Of a stretch of 64,000 nucleotides of DNA, positions 1 through 12,568 are shown piece after piece. The stretch is from Halichoerus grypus (lineage: Eukaryota > Chordata > Mammalia > Carnivora > Phocidae). The notes beneath the pieces were generated by a model. It was not told where the DNA came from. It was given only the letters and a program-made list of their open reading frames with translations, and did no database searches. Each line of letters starts with the position of its first letter. The first letter of the stretch is position 1. A program made the position numbers and the translations under genes. The stretch covers positions 103,304,696-103,368,695 of the forward strand of contig NC_135720.1 in assembly GCF_964656455.1 (NCBI RefSeq), written 5' to 3'.

Positions 1-48
1 TTCAATAGAAAGCTGTGCCAGGGGTGTGAATTTCAATAGAAAGCTGTG
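1..48 (+). repeat. Short tandem duplication at the window start
   Basis: ttcaatagaaagctgtg occurs at 1-17 and 32-48 (period 31). The left copy may continue before the window. Confidence 0.85.
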
Positions 49-2410
49 GTTCTCCACTTTGGCTACATACTCAAATTGTTTGGGGAGGTTTAAGAACTCC
101 TCATGCCAGGCTACTCCCTGGTCCATTACATGGAAATCTCTTGGGGGCGGTGGGGAGACCCAGAACCAGTCTTCTTACCCCCACCCCCAGGTGACTCCAG
201 GGAGCAGCTCTGGTGGAGAGCCACTGAATCACGATCAGAGGCAAGTCTGACTGCAGGCAGTGACTGCCACGGCTGAGATCAGTAGCCTTACTAGGGGGAA
301 TTAGTGTCCAGAATTTCTAACGGCTTCAGGGCATCATGATCAGGAGTGCTGTGGATAGAGAGCTTGCACCCAATCTGTGCTCAGTTAACAGATGCTGACA
401 GACTATAAAGCCCTCTCCACAGGACTCCAGAACAATCTGTGCATGGGGTCGGTCTAGTCAAATAACCCTCAATTCAGCGTGGGGGAAATAAAACATGAGT
501 CCTGCTGATTGTCAGATGGAAATGACTAGTGGTTTTGTTTATTGAGTGATCTGGAAGGCTCTGAGAGTGGTGCAGAGCACAAGTCAAGTCATGGTGACCC
601 ATAGTATAGGCATCTGACTTCCAGAACAGACAGGATCAAATCTTGCGGCATTCTCTCTCAGATCCCCGCTGCCTGCTGGCTCCCTGGTTCCCTGGGGCAC
701 CTGGCCTAAGCGTGGGAGCATTAGGTTTTGCTGTTCCCTTCAGCACATTTCTTTTCCACGAGTCCGGGTTTGGGTCTGTGGTCAGGAACTGATACACAAT
801 TCACCTGCCCTGCTATGTCTGTGAGTGTGACGTTTCCTGTATGCGTCAGGTCCCGTGGCAGATGGTGGCAGTGAGCGTGGTGGGCCTGCAGATGCTGAAG
901 CCCACTGTTGGTGCGCTCAGCCACTGCCTTCCTGCCCACTGCTGTTGTGGCCCCAGCTTGCCTTTCTCCACCCAGGGCAAAGACTCCATCCATTTAGACA
1001 GTCAGGTAAGCACCTTCTCATCCAGATTCCTTCTCAGTTTCCACGTGCTGGACCCCTGTTAGTGGTGGCAGGAGGCCCAGCAGAAGAGTGCCGGCTTTGG
1101 GCGGCAGGCTGTGGGTTTCCAGCTGGGAGGGCTAGAACAGGCTGCCGTGGCTCTCTGTGCCACAGTTTTCTTACCAGTGCTGTGCTGATGATGGTAGGCC
1201 ACGTTTCGTGGAGTTGGTGTGAGCACTGGAATAAGTTCTGTATGAACTGGGGGCAAAAATGTAGCTTCTTCTGCAGGCCCAGCCTAATCAGGGAGAAGCC
1301 AAGCCAGTGAGCTCCCCTACCTTGACGTGTCCAAGAAGTCACAGACTCAGGCCTGTCTGTGCCTGCCTTGTCGCTGGGGCAGGACACAGACCCTTGGGAG
1401 CGGGAGCAGCGTGTGAATATCACTGGGTCTGACTGCATGTGCGGAGCTGCTGGAGGAAGCTGGAGACCCCCAGAGGTCACTGTCTGAATGATGTGGTTGG
1501 CCTGGCCGCAGGGGGTGTGCAGATCCCTGACCAGGGGTTGGGCTCCTCGACCTCCAAGGAGGTTGATTCCTCCTGTCAGTTGGTTCTTCATGCCGGGGAG
1601 CTCTCTCATAGCTTTGGGGGCTGGGCCAGGATGCGTCCAACCACTGGGGGCCTGCACTGGCCCTGACCTTGCACCCCACGGAGATGTTATTCCAGGGGCT
1701 TCATTCCCTTTTCTGTCACTGGGCTCTGGGCAGGGCTTCGCAGGCTCACCAGAAAGATGGTTATAACTCTAACCTGTAGATGAGAAAGAAGGCTCCAGAG
1801 TCTACATCCTTTGGTTCCAGGAGGACCCATTCCTCCCAACAACCTTCTAGCTCTGCATAGCCATAGTTGCTCTTATAGAAAATATATACATGTGTTTACA
1901 TGTATTGTCTAGTTGGTCTATGCAAACAACATAATAGACTCTCAGTAGCTGGTATTTTTAAAAACTGTTATATAGGAGACATCCTCATTGGTCTTTGTCA
2001 TCCGGGCTGGAGGACTGGTAATAGTGAAGGAGCAAAGTGGGTAAGTGTGGCTTTCCGGAAGATGTGGGTCAGTGATAAGAAGGTTCTTTCTACCCAGGGC
2101 ATCCTAGATCTGATTCTGCTTGCATTCTGAGGGGTCAGCTCCAACTACCAGGCAATTTGTCTACCAGCTCCTTGAGTGAGAATCTACTTTGGAAACACAT
2201 ATATGTAGTCAAGGGGTATCTTAGTTCTGAGATGTGAAGTTCTTTAAGGATAAATAAGATAGATAGCCTGTTGTCAGAAATTAAATGAATCCTTCCTAGG
2301 AAAAAGAAATGGAGGTTTAGCTTCTAGAAGCACCCTCTAAAGCTCTGCTAGCGTGGGAAAATTCTTTGAATTAAATTTGTTGTAGTGCCCATGGGGAACA
2401 GTGGCTAGGC

Positions 2411-2590
2411 CAATGGTTCTCAGCTTTGGGGTGTGAAAAAGTCACTGCAAAACTTCTTTATATGGGCTTGCTCAGGCCCTTTCTCCAGATATTCATAGTT
2501 AGGAGGATTTGGGTAAGGCCTGGGCATCTGTATCCTTATGAAGGCCACCCCTGGGTGATTCTGGGATTCATTAAAGACTGAGAACCACTA
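2411..2590 (+). mobile_element. MER5A-like hAT relic
   Basis: Runs from caatggttctcagc to gactgagaaccacta, with inverted terminal similarity and an internal 'taaggcctgggcatctgtat' block typical of MER5A. About 180 bp. Confidence 0.65.
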
Positions 2591-3479
2591 GCCCCAGACT
2601 GGGTAAATAGAGCTAAACAAATAGTGGGGCATCCAAAGGGCACCATGAAGTCCAGCCCCTCCTTGAAACATGCATTTCATAGGGTGGATGAGGATGAGGC
2701 AAGAAAGCTTCTTAGCATGAATCATGCCGAATTGACCACAAATAAACTAGAAAAAGGAGGAAAGGAATGCATTGGACCTTTCTTTCATAACTTGCTTTTA
2801 TTCCTTTGTGATATTGCGCTAGGACATTGGAGTGACAAATAATTTTAGAAGCTAGGCATGAAGGAGGTATTAGTAAGATAAAGAACTTGAGTGTTAAGGG
2901 ATTGAAAACAATCAGTCAGTCAATCAACCAATCCATCAATTACCAACCATGTTTGTGAGGCTACCTACTTTGTGCCAGGCTCTGTGGAACCTGATGAGGG
3001 GGCCTGGAGAGCAAGGGGGGCAGGGTACCTGCAGTCCCCGAGCTTGCAGCTAAGGAGTAAAACTTCAAGCCAGCATCAGTGCCTCATGAGTGATAGGAAA
3101 TGAAATGAGGGGTGTAAGTATAGGGACCAGTATGGCCCGAAGGAAGTTTCCAAGCGTACTTCGAGGGGAGGTGGGACCTGAGTTGTGCTTGGAAAAATGA
3201 TTAGGATTCAGAGAGTGGCAGCCATGTCAGGTTCAGCAACAGTATGAGATGAGGCTGTTCAGGGCCCAGGGCGTATATAAGGTTGGCTGGAGAGAATGGC
3301 GTGTGGAGGGGGGCAGTTGGAAAGAAGTTAGAAGAAAGAAACAATAATGGGAAAGGTTGTGAATGGCAGGTAAATGGTTTTTGCTCCCTCGTAAGTAACT
3401 GGGAAGCAACCAGAAGTTTCTACACAGGGTAGGACCTTGATTTGGCCCCTGTTTGGAAAGGTTCATATGCTGTATTAAA

Positions 3480-3625
3480 TGATGTGGTGGGCAGATTCAT
3501 GAACTTGAAGTAAGAAGCCCCAGACTCCACGTCCAGCACTGCCACAGTATTGGGTGTGTGACTGTCTTTAAGGCCAAATTTCCTCTTCTGTAAAATGGGA
3601 CTAAAAAAAAGTCGTAAAATGGTAG
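3480..3625 (+). repeat. MIR (sense)
   Basis: Shows 'ccacgtccagcactgccaca' and 'cctcttctgtaaaatgggac', the sense core and 'cctcatctgtaaaatggg' block of MIR. Confidence 0.65.
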
Positions 3626-5705
3626 AATTTCTACCTTGGAGAAACCTCTTAGAAGTCATTTAGTTTGACCCCCTCTTAGCAAATAAAATTCACAGTCGAA
3701 CTTTTACGGTAGATGCTGCATGGCTTTCAGGAAGAGAAGTGAGTTAAAATGTGAGCTGCTCTGTGTTTGCTCTTGCTCTCCCGCTGTGACCATGTCAGAA
3801 GGACAGGCTTGGGGCAGAGGCCATGAGGAGGATTCTCCAGTGTTCCTTGTGAGGTGGCCGTCATGAGCTCAAAGTAGGGTTAAAAGGAGGGTATGCTGTG
3901 GAAGAGTGATGTGAATACAAAATAGGGCACAGGCCTTGAGAGAAAAGCGTGCAGATATGTGAGGGATGCCGAAGCTTGAGATTCAGTGGCCTCGTGGTAA
4001 ATTCACCTCCCAAGAGACTGGTTTCCATATTTGGGATGATGACACCAAGGTTGGGCTTGACCATGATTGTCTAAGATGTTGTGAATGGACTGAGTGCAGG
4101 TAAACTAATTGGGCTTGAGCTTTACAGTTCCTTTTAACTCTGAAACCCTATGAATCTCTGCTGGAGCGGGGAGGACAGGAGTGGTTGTTAATGAGAATAA
4201 TCTTCTGGTGTTACAAGTGTTTTGTTTGAGGTGGCGGCAAGTCAGTCAAGTGCAGATGTCCACCAGAGTGCTAGCAAACCCACAGTCAGAATGACAGGAA
4301 GGCCACGGCACAGAGTGTGGGTTCGAAGTTCTGTTCAGAGTTGCAGTTGAAGGAATAAGTTCCCGGAGGCGGAGGGTGTGTGAAGGAGTCAGCGATAAGG
4401 ACCGTGCTCAGGAAATGCCCATTTGAGGGGGAGGAATGAGGCATCAGAGAATCTGGCAAAGCTGATGAAGACACAGAGACTGAGGGAAATAAATGTAATG
4501 TCCTGGACGAAGGGAACTACGGGAACAATGGCTCAGAGGCAGGAGATGTCAGGGTGTCCCAGAAGGACTGAGTTCTGTGTGGCTGTGACAGAGAGAGCGT
4601 GAAGAGAAGCAGGACAGTGACAGAAATATAAGTTAGGGTTGGATCAGGAGGCACTTCCGAGGGCAGGTCAAGAGATTTGGACACTTATTTACAATGTCGA
4701 GGGTTGTATGTATACCACCTGCTTGTGGGGCAATTATATTTTCAGAGAGAGGAAAGTGCTTCGTTATCTGAAGCTGGTCTGCCTGCCCATGTTGCATCTG
4801 AGGAGATTTGAAACGGGAGGTCTTCACAGTGTGTCTCGGGCTGCCCACGGGATGTGTGTGTAGAAGTTCAGTGCTGGTTACTCTACCCTCTGCACCAACC
4901 TCTACGGACCTTAAGATGGTGTTTCCCACTTCTGTTTATCGTTATTCTATGGCAAGGAGGAAAGCAACAAGTATCAGGCTGGAGAAATGACACAAAAGGT
5001 GAAGGAAGGATGTATAGTGAATGGAATGCAACTGGGAACCCATTACCTCGAATGAAGAGGAAATGAAAACCATGCCCCGGTTACTATCTCTTAAAGATCC
5101 AACTGGGGAGGTTGTCATGGCAACAGATAGAGTTTTCTTGATTCAGCTCAAGGCTCCTCTCTCCTCTGCTACCCGGTGCTGACAGGGAGCAGAGGCCCCG
5201 GGAGTACACACAGCATGTGGGCGGAAGGCTCTCTCACCTGCTTCTTATTCATTTTCTCATTTGGGTGCTGTAAGCATTCTGTAGTCACATCATCAAATCT
5301 AGGATCCACGGTGTAATTTGCCTTAGAAACTAAAAGGAGCCATTTGTCTGTGGTCACTGATCACAACTGCCTCAGATTTTTCCTGTGGGGATAAAGAGTT
5401 CTGGGCAGGGCTTGACCATAGGACTCTGGGAGAGGGGAGCCATGTGGGCAAAGTTATGTGGCCTCTCCTCAGTTGGGTACTTCAGGAGCATCACAGAGAT
5501 CTGATCTGCGTGGCAGGATATTATAAGGGACAAATAAGGTAAGAAGCATGAATCTCTTTTGAAAGCCGAAGTTTTCACTGAGGCATTTCATTGGTCAGTG
5601 TGTGTCCACTGCTGAAACCACAGCCCATCAGCTTGTTCACCTAATAGCTCAGCTCCGCGTTGAGTGAATGGTTTGCCCTGCTCAGGCTCCTTCCGCTCTA
5701 GTCCT

Positions 5706-5720
5706 GCCGCCCCCTAGGGC
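5706..5720 (-). promoter_or_regulatory. CTCF-like motif in CLIC5 intron 1
   Basis: On the - strand: gccctagggggcggc, 13 of 15 core positions. Confidence 0.35.
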
Positions 5721-6029
5721 TGCCAGCTCCTCTGCGGGACTCTACGTTTGCCACCACAGGGGGAGATGGAAGGTGGAGGATCATCTGGAAGGTTTGCATG
5801 GTTTCCGACGGCGAGTGGCCAAATCATTTTCTCCTGCTTTCCATAGACCAGAACTCAATATCATCTAGCTGTGTTCCCAGGAAAAGGGGGAGCAGGTTGG
5901 TGAACAACGAATCATTCTCTGCCACAGAAATGATTTACTTCCTTGTTTCTTACCACCACGTTACCTCATCAGCCCCTATCACGGCATCCTGCCCGCAGCC
6001 TCTCTCCCCTCCTGTCCACCAGGTTTGAT

Positions 6030-6300
6030 GCCATTAGCTTAATATTCCTCCAGTACTTTATCACATCCACTCCTCTATCTGCTAGATCAAGTTCAATTGC
6101 TTCGGCCTGACATTGAAGACACTCCAACCAGGCCAGCTTTCCCTTTCCTGACCTTCTTTCCCCTGCTCCCTGAAAATGGTTCCTTATGTGTCCTTACAGT
6201 TTGTGATGCACTGGTGAGTCTCTTCCCAGATTTTATCCTCACACCCAGCCCCTTGGAGGAAGAAAGAGATTTCATCTTCATCACGGGCAAGGTGCTTGCT
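6030..6300 (+). repeat. Possible L2-like LINE fragment
   Basis: 'cctgacattgaagacactcc' and 'cctttcctgaccttctttcc' recall L2 sequence. Weak. Confidence 0.3.
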
Positions 6301-6385
6301 GGGCTCTGCGTACTGTGTTGTTCCGCACAAGTGGAGGGAGAAACCTGGAGATCCTAACTCCAGAGCTGGGCTGTCCCCACCAGAA

Positions 6386-6530
6386 CAGGGTTGCTCAGCC
6401 CTACATGGTCCTAAGAACCACCGGGGACACTTTCCAAACTCCAGCATGAACTCATGAGTCAGAGTCTTCAGGGGATGAGGTCTCAGATGTCTGTAATTCA
6501 CTAGTGCCCCGTGATTCTGATGCACAATCC
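6386..6530 (+). mobile_element. MER5A-like relic
   Basis: Begins cagggttgctcagccctac and includes 'gagtcagagtcttcaggggat' and 'gtgattctgatgcac', matching the remembered MER5A order. Confidence 0.6.
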
Positions 6531-7069
6531 ATTATGGGAATATTGCCTGTAACATTACAAGGGCCTATGTGAATATCCAGAACCCAGAGAAGTGCGTCGA
6601 CTCATGGGAATTTAAGGCCCTGTGACATGCAAATGTGGGAGAGAAATTTGAGGGGCCAGTGGGCCTTCCAGCTGCTCTCAGGTCACCCCAATGAACATAG
6701 TATCTCAGTCACCTTAAATATTGGCCCATGCCTTTAGAATCCACTCCGCACCCTATGCAATTATAAAAACAGTCATGGGTGCGTTTCTGGTTTTTGTTTT
6801 TGTTTTTTTTCCCAGCTGCTTATCCCCATCCCCAGATCATAAGGTGCTTGAAATAGAAGATGTTGGGGAAGAGATTGGGAGGATGGCAGCGGGCCAACGG
6901 GTGGGGAAGTCAGAGGGAAACGGACCTGACTTTGAGGTAGAGAACCAAGCCCTCCCTCTTCCGTCCTCTTGGGTACACTGGGTCTCTCTGCATTTTTGGA
7001 AATCAGATAGTTTAGAAGGTGCGTGACAATAGCCATGGCTGTGTGCTGGTCTGGATACCTTGCTTACCT

Positions 7070-7220
7070 TGGCTACGTCCTGTTATTACTCCCAGTTTGC
7101 AGATAAGGAAACTGCAACTCAGAGAAAATGCGTCCCCCGACCAAGGCCACAGAACTAGGACATGGTGGGACTGGCTGCAAACCCCACCCCTGGGCGTCAG
7201 GATCTATGTTCTCTCTGTTG
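7070..7220 (-). repeat. MIR (antisense)
   Basis: 'tttgcagataaggaaactgc' and 'accaaggccacagaactagg' are antisense MIR blocks. Confidence 0.85.
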
Positions 7221-8039
7221 CCTCATTTCACCCACCACCTCCCAGCTGTGTGAAGACAAAGTGTACTAAACCTAGAGTAGGATATGTAAGGCTGTGTTTT
7301 TCCTAAATTCTCTGTGGGTCACATGAACAATCCAAGGTCAAGGCAGATCTCTACCCTTAGGCAGTTACCAGGTAAGGGCATTAGAGCCACCTAAAGACCC
7401 ACCTGTTCTCAAGGCTCCTCTCAACTTCTCTGCCATGGTAGCGTTGACCCCTTGGTTTAAGGCATGGCCCCCAAAGGCCCTTTATCAAATATAGGTGTTA
7501 CCCTGAGTGGGCTACACGTGGACACTGGTTCGCCAGATGCTACGTTAGCTAGGATTGTTTTATCAGGTCAGGTGGCACGAAGAAGAGGATCAGAAGAAAG
7601 GCTAGAGAGAAACCAGGAGTCTCTCTGCGTGTCCTGGGCACTGCATGCTAAGTGTCTGTCAGGGCAAGGAGTGAATGCTGCCTGCTGTGTGATGTGGCCT
7701 GGCTACCAGAGGCAGACTTTGTCCCCTTGCCAGTTTATCCAAGAGCTGGGCACTGGCCAAAGTGCCTTAGGATTCTAGGGTAAGCTTTGAAACTCATCTT
7801 GGCAAGGCTGAAGGCCTTGACTTGAAAGAAACCTTGAGTGTATTCCAGTCAGCCCTTACTCCACTACTAAGAACCAGACTCATTTACAGATAGATGCTAG
7901 AGTTCTACAATTTAAAAAAAAAAATTACAACATTCCAGGGCACTATAAAGATAAAAAAATAATTGAGCGAAAGCAAATGAACCATGTTATTTGTGGAATT
8001 CAGTGAATTCCATGGAGTCTTCATGGGATTCCAGAGGCT

Positions 8040-8165
8040 TCCAAGGAGCATGCTATGGGACACTGAGGTCCGGAGAGGTTAGGCTTTTATAATGCCACAC
8101 AGCAGACTCAAGTCAGGGTGGAGAATAGAACTGTTAGCTGCGGTTCCCCACGTGACAGCCCAGCC
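8040..8165 (-). repeat. MIR (antisense), partial
   Basis: 'gacactgaggtccggagagg' and 'aatgccacacagcagactca' are antisense MIR blocks. Confidence 0.65.
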
Positions 8166-8254
8166 CCACTGATGCTAGGGCCTTTCTGAATCATTTTGAG
8201 ACACACGACATGGTCGAAGGTGGCAAAGAGCAAAATGTAAGAGATGTTATGAGA

Positions 8255-8425
8255 AATACAATTTTTTGAGCATCTGCTATGCTCTACACATGGTGCTAGC
8301 CACTCTGTTTAATTCAGTATCCCTGCTGCCACAGTGCCCATATTGGGAAATCTGGGGCTTGAAAGGTTAACATTTTACTTGGGGTCCCACGGAAAGTGGT
8401 AGAGCTGGGATTCCAACCTTATCTT
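8255..8425 (-). repeat. MIR (antisense)
   Basis: 'tttttgagcatctgctatgc' and 'gtagagctgggattccaacc' match antisense MIR. Confidence 0.8.
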
Positions 8426-8615
8426 TCAATGTACATTAATAAGTAAAAATAACGAAATTCAAGTCAAAGTTGCTTGAAATACCCTTTTCCATGTGGCAGC
8501 TCTTTATACCGAGGTCAACCAGATGCCAGGCTGTGGCTCCGCTAGGGAATAAGCTGCACAAGGCAGGCGCAGTTGGGCCCTGGCAGAAGTTGCAGCCTGG
8601 GAATGGAGGGGGCAA

Positions 8616-8658
8616 GATCCTGGCCTCAACTCAAATTGTGTAAATTCATGGAATCCAC
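8616..8658 (+). repeat. 43-bp dispersed exact repeat, copy 1
   Basis: Identical at all 43 positions to 10536-10578. It begins gatcctggcctcaactcaaa and ends gtaaattcatggaatccac. The flanks differ on both sides. Not a known repeat family to me. Confidence 0.95.
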
Positions 8659-9664
8659 ATGCAGGAGGACTGTGACCCAAGGGCAAGTCACAAGGCTATG
8701 GCTACTCCAAGCAAGGGGACCGGGTATCAGGAAGGCACTAAACAGCATTTTACAGCACACGCAGGGAAGGACTTGGGACTCAATTCAGGGGTCAGGCATG
8801 AGAGAAGAGTCCCAGCTAAGCTGAGACAGAGAAGGGAGAGGATGCCATCTACCTCTTCCCCTAACGGGCCTGCTGCCAGGAAAGATTCTGGAAGGAGCAT
8901 GTGATGAAGGGACCCCAGGTTCTCCACCCCTATCAGAACTGCTGGAGCTTCTCTTGACTCAGTGAGAACAACCGTGGAGGATCTCTTCTGGCCCCTCTCC
9001 CACTTTAGGTCACCTTAAAGGGCTATTTGAAGCTTATCTCAGCCTGATGCTGTTCAGAAAACATTCTTCTACCTGTGTGCCAAGAATTACACCATCAAGG
9101 GAGAGGCACCTTTCATTCCAGAGTGGGAGATAAATGGCCCTTGGTGGGAATGTGTGGCTGGCTAACACTTGGGAGTGAAGGAGTATCTCCCAGTGTGTAA
9201 CCAGACATCAGTCAAGGAGGGGAGAAGAGGGGTTATCAGGTGCACTTAGTTGATGAAGGGTTTGTGACACAGGGAAAGGAGAGTCTACGAGGAGCTGGAA
9301 AAAGAGGCCAGGGATGGAAGATAAATGTCACTCTTGCCATGGCTCTGCTCTCTGGGCTTGGTGCTGATTTCCTTTAGTTGGGTCCAAGCAAATAGGAACA
9401 GTAAACAACTGACAATTGTTAGCTTGAAGTCAAGATGAGATGGATCCTCTCCTCATGGCTGGCTGTTTCCTACAAGGGAGTTTGTGTGCCACCATCTTCT
9501 TATTGCTATGTCTAAAGATCACATGTATTATACGTACTCTATATTATAAACATATGTTAAGTATATAGTGTTTGGCATACACCGTATGCTCAAATAATGC
9601 TATTGCTAAATAATACATACATATCTACATTTATTCCATATTCACCAAATATTTGTTGAGTAAC

Positions 9665-9810
9665 AGAGCAAAACAGTGGAATTCAGGGAACTTGGTTTTT
9701 GTTTCTGCTTCCTGCCAGCCTCTTATTTTGGACTGGTTGTTTGGGTTTCTTCATCTCTAAAACATGGGGATTGGATGAAATGCGAGCTGAGGTCCCTGTC
9801 AGCTTTAAAA
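9665..9810 (+). repeat. MIR (sense)
   Basis: 'ggtttcttcatctctaaaac' followed by 'tggggattggatgaaatg' is the diverged MIR 3' half. Confidence 0.6.
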
Positions 9811-9924
9811 TGGGTTCTTTGCTTTTACTGTTTACTGAGCACTGTGTGAGGCCCCGAGGGAGATTCCAAAAGGACTTGGTTCTCAAACAGCTGCAGGCTC
9901 TTGGAGCTCCCAAAGCTAGGTTGG

Positions 9925-10050
9925 GGCCAGCAAACTGCTTCTGTAAAGGGTCATGCAGTAAGTAATTTTGGCTTTGTGGCCCACGCAGCGTCTGTCACAG
10001 TGACCCAGCCCCGCTATTGTAGCATGAAGGCAGCCGTAGAAGATAGGCAA
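9925..10050 (+). mobile_element. Fragment of the same hAT-like family as 58330-58658
   Basis: ggccagcaaactgc, ctgtaaagggtc, taattttggctttgtgg and gtagcatgaaggcagccgta follow the same order as the relic in intron 3. Truncated at its 3' side. Confidence 0.5.
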
Positions 10051-10535
10051 AGGAGTGCTTTTTCTCACTTCCCCCATACTTGGGGAGTGGTTCTGTCAAA
10101 CGATCCCCCCGATGTTCACGCCTGGCCTGGCTCCCTCCCTGGCTAACTCACACGTGCGGCGTCTCTGGGCAGGGCTCGGACACCTGTGCGCTGGGAGGCG
10201 GCCACCTGGCAGCGCGGGGGTACAACAGGGTCTCTGCCTCGGGTGTCACCGTGTGAAAATACAATGATGACCTCACCGCCAAGCCAGTTTTCCACACCGA
10301 GGGGCATAGGAAGCGGTTCAAATGGGCAAGCCAGTCTGCGAGGCCTCAGACAACTGCTCCAGAGGCTGATTTCCTGAGAAAGGACAATGTTGTCTTCTGA
10401 GGCGAACACTCCTAACGGTAAACACTTCGGGCACTTTATGCCCTTGACTCCCCTGTGCCCTTGACTGAGACACTTGGCCTCTCTGGGGAATTTTTCAACC
10501 ATGACATAGATGGGACTGCATTCCTAGGCCCGCTG

Positions 10536-10578
10536 GATCCTGGCCTCAACTCAAATTGTGTAAATTCATGGAATCCAC
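10536..10578 (+). repeat. 43-bp dispersed exact repeat, copy 2
   Basis: Identical to 8616-8658, 1920 bp away in the same orientation. Confidence 0.95.
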
Positions 10579-10634
10579 TTATGGTCTCTGGCTATTGTTT
10601 ACTTATTTTGACTAACTTTCACATTAGCCAGTTG

Positions 10635-10720
10635 CATTGTGCGTGTGCATCTTCGTGTGTGTGGGTGTGCACGTGCGCGTGTGTGGGTGTGTGCATGAGT
10701 GTAAGTGTGTGTGTGTGCCT
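10635..10720 (+). repeat. GT-rich imperfect dinucleotide tract
   Basis: Interrupted (GT)n with GC steps (cgtgcgcgtgtgtgg), giving alternating purine-pyrimidine DNA. Confidence 0.85.
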
Positions 10721-11408
10721 GGTTTCCTCATATTCAGGGCTTCTTTCTCAGCAGCCTCAGATACTGGGATCTGGCAGAAAATTGGTTCTTTCCTATGCCA
10801 ACAAGTCTCGATAAAGGGCACTGTGACTCATTATTCATATGTGCATGTATCGGAGAATACTTTCAGCTGATTTCAATACTGACATGCAGAGCCCACATTT
10901 GTCCTTCTCCACTGCAGCCCCGCACCGTTTGAACACGCTCCATGTGGACCCTGCTTCTTCACAGCGGAAGCCAGGAGCTGACTTTCTGGACCGATTCCTG
11001 TCCTGCTTAAATTAGCTAGAGTGGGTTCTGTGGTTCGCAACAACAAATCTTTATCAGTATTTCCTTAGAAAAAATTGTACAATAGAGTCTTCTCTGAAGT
11101 CTTACAGATCCTAGGACATCAGTGATAAAACCTTAGAATGTCCTATTAGGATATTTAACACTGAATATTTATTTTATAACTCCAGCAAATTCTTTGGGGG
11201 TGATTTTAACAAAGGCTGTTCCAAACGTAGATCCAGGGATGTGGAATTATCTGACTCACCGGGCCAGCCTGGGGCAGGCTGGGGTAAAGCCAATCACACG
11301 GAGTTCATTCTCCACCCTCCTCCTCCCCTTTAGTGTCGCCAAAATGCAGCTTGTTCACCGAGTGAAAACAAGTTACAATAATCCGAGAGCCTCTTTAGAG
11401 AGTGAAGA

Positions 11409-11580
11409 GTAATAGTAATATTAACTAACATTTATTGAGTGCTTACTTCATGCTTCCTAACTGCTTTACATTGCGTAATAATACTATGACTAGTAGCCCT
11501 ATTATGTAGACGAGGAAACTGAGGCACCAGGGGTTAAATGGCTTATCCGAAGTCCCACAGCTCCTAAGTGTTCCTAACCT
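11409..11580 (-). repeat. MIR (antisense), well preserved
   Basis: 'taacatttattgagtgctta', 'gacgaggaaactgaggcacc' and 'gaagtcccacagctcctaag' follow antisense MIR. Confidence 0.93.
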
Positions 11581-12337
11581 ACCGCCTCCCCAAAGCAGTG
11601 ACCAGAGGCCAAGGCAGGCTGTGTGGTGTATGGGGGTGAAGGGACAGTGTTTCCTACGACCTCCTCCTCTTCCCCTTCCTCAATACTATAGCAGACTTGG
11701 ATGTTGTTCACTATCCATATCCCAAGTTCATACAAACAAATTAAAAAGGCAAGTGGCTGGACTCGATATACATGGCAGTATCCTGTGATCATCTCCTGAG
11801 TGAGTGAGTGAGTGGATGGATGCCAAGAGCAGACATGGTCATGACAGAGGGTCAAGGGGAATTAGCTGCGCCCTCAGGGAGGTGTGGGGTGCTTCTTATG
11901 GCACCCAACATGGTTACCTTCTCTCGCTCGCCCAGATTCATCTGCTTCTTTCACCTCTCACTAGACGTGGAGTTGGATAATACAGGCCCAATGAAATACG
12001 AGTAATGCCACTCAGTAACTGAGGAACTCAGTAAAACAGTCACCCAACAGCCTTACCCTCAGCCTACTGGTTCCCCTCTCAGCCTGTCCTGAAGCTGGGA
12101 CCCTGGTGAGGACGTCTGCTGAGCATGTGCCCTGCTTTCAGTCAACCACATGGAGAAGGAAGCAGACTTCCTGGGTCAATCCCGAGGGTGAGTGCTGAGG
12201 GCTGATTTGAAATTTTAAGTAGGAAAGGGGCTGATTGTCATTTAACATACGGGAAGAACTTCCTTGCATTGAGAGTTGTCAAACAGAACGATGATACCTT
12301 GAGAGAGGTGGTGAACTACCCATGAAGGATGTATTTA

Positions 12338-12568
12338 TTTATTTAAGGTTTATTTAAAGATGTATTTATTTATTTGAGAGAGAGAGAGAGAGAGCGCACG
12401 CACACATGTGCATGAGTGGGGGGAGGGGCAGAGGGAGAGAATCTTCAGGCAGACTCCCCGCTGAGCGCAGAGCCTGAAGCCGGGATGGATCCCACCACCC
12501 ATGAGCTCATGACCTGAGCTGAAACCAAGAGCCGGCACTTCATTGACTGAGCCACCCACACGCCCCTT
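12338..12568 (-). mobile_element. CAN-SINE (tRNA-derived), antisense
   Basis: Reads on the - strand from the gcgtgtgggtggctcag head to a TAAA-rich tail. It is flanked by a perfect 13-bp target-site duplication, aaggatgtattta, at 12325-12337 and 12569-12581. An (AG)n run lies near the tail end. Confidence 0.93.

Noticed and set aside
1034..1657. 207-residue open frame on the - strand
   Set aside because: No family resemblance, several overlapping frames of similar length on both strands, and Pro/Ser-rich composition as expected from GC-rich non-coding DNA.
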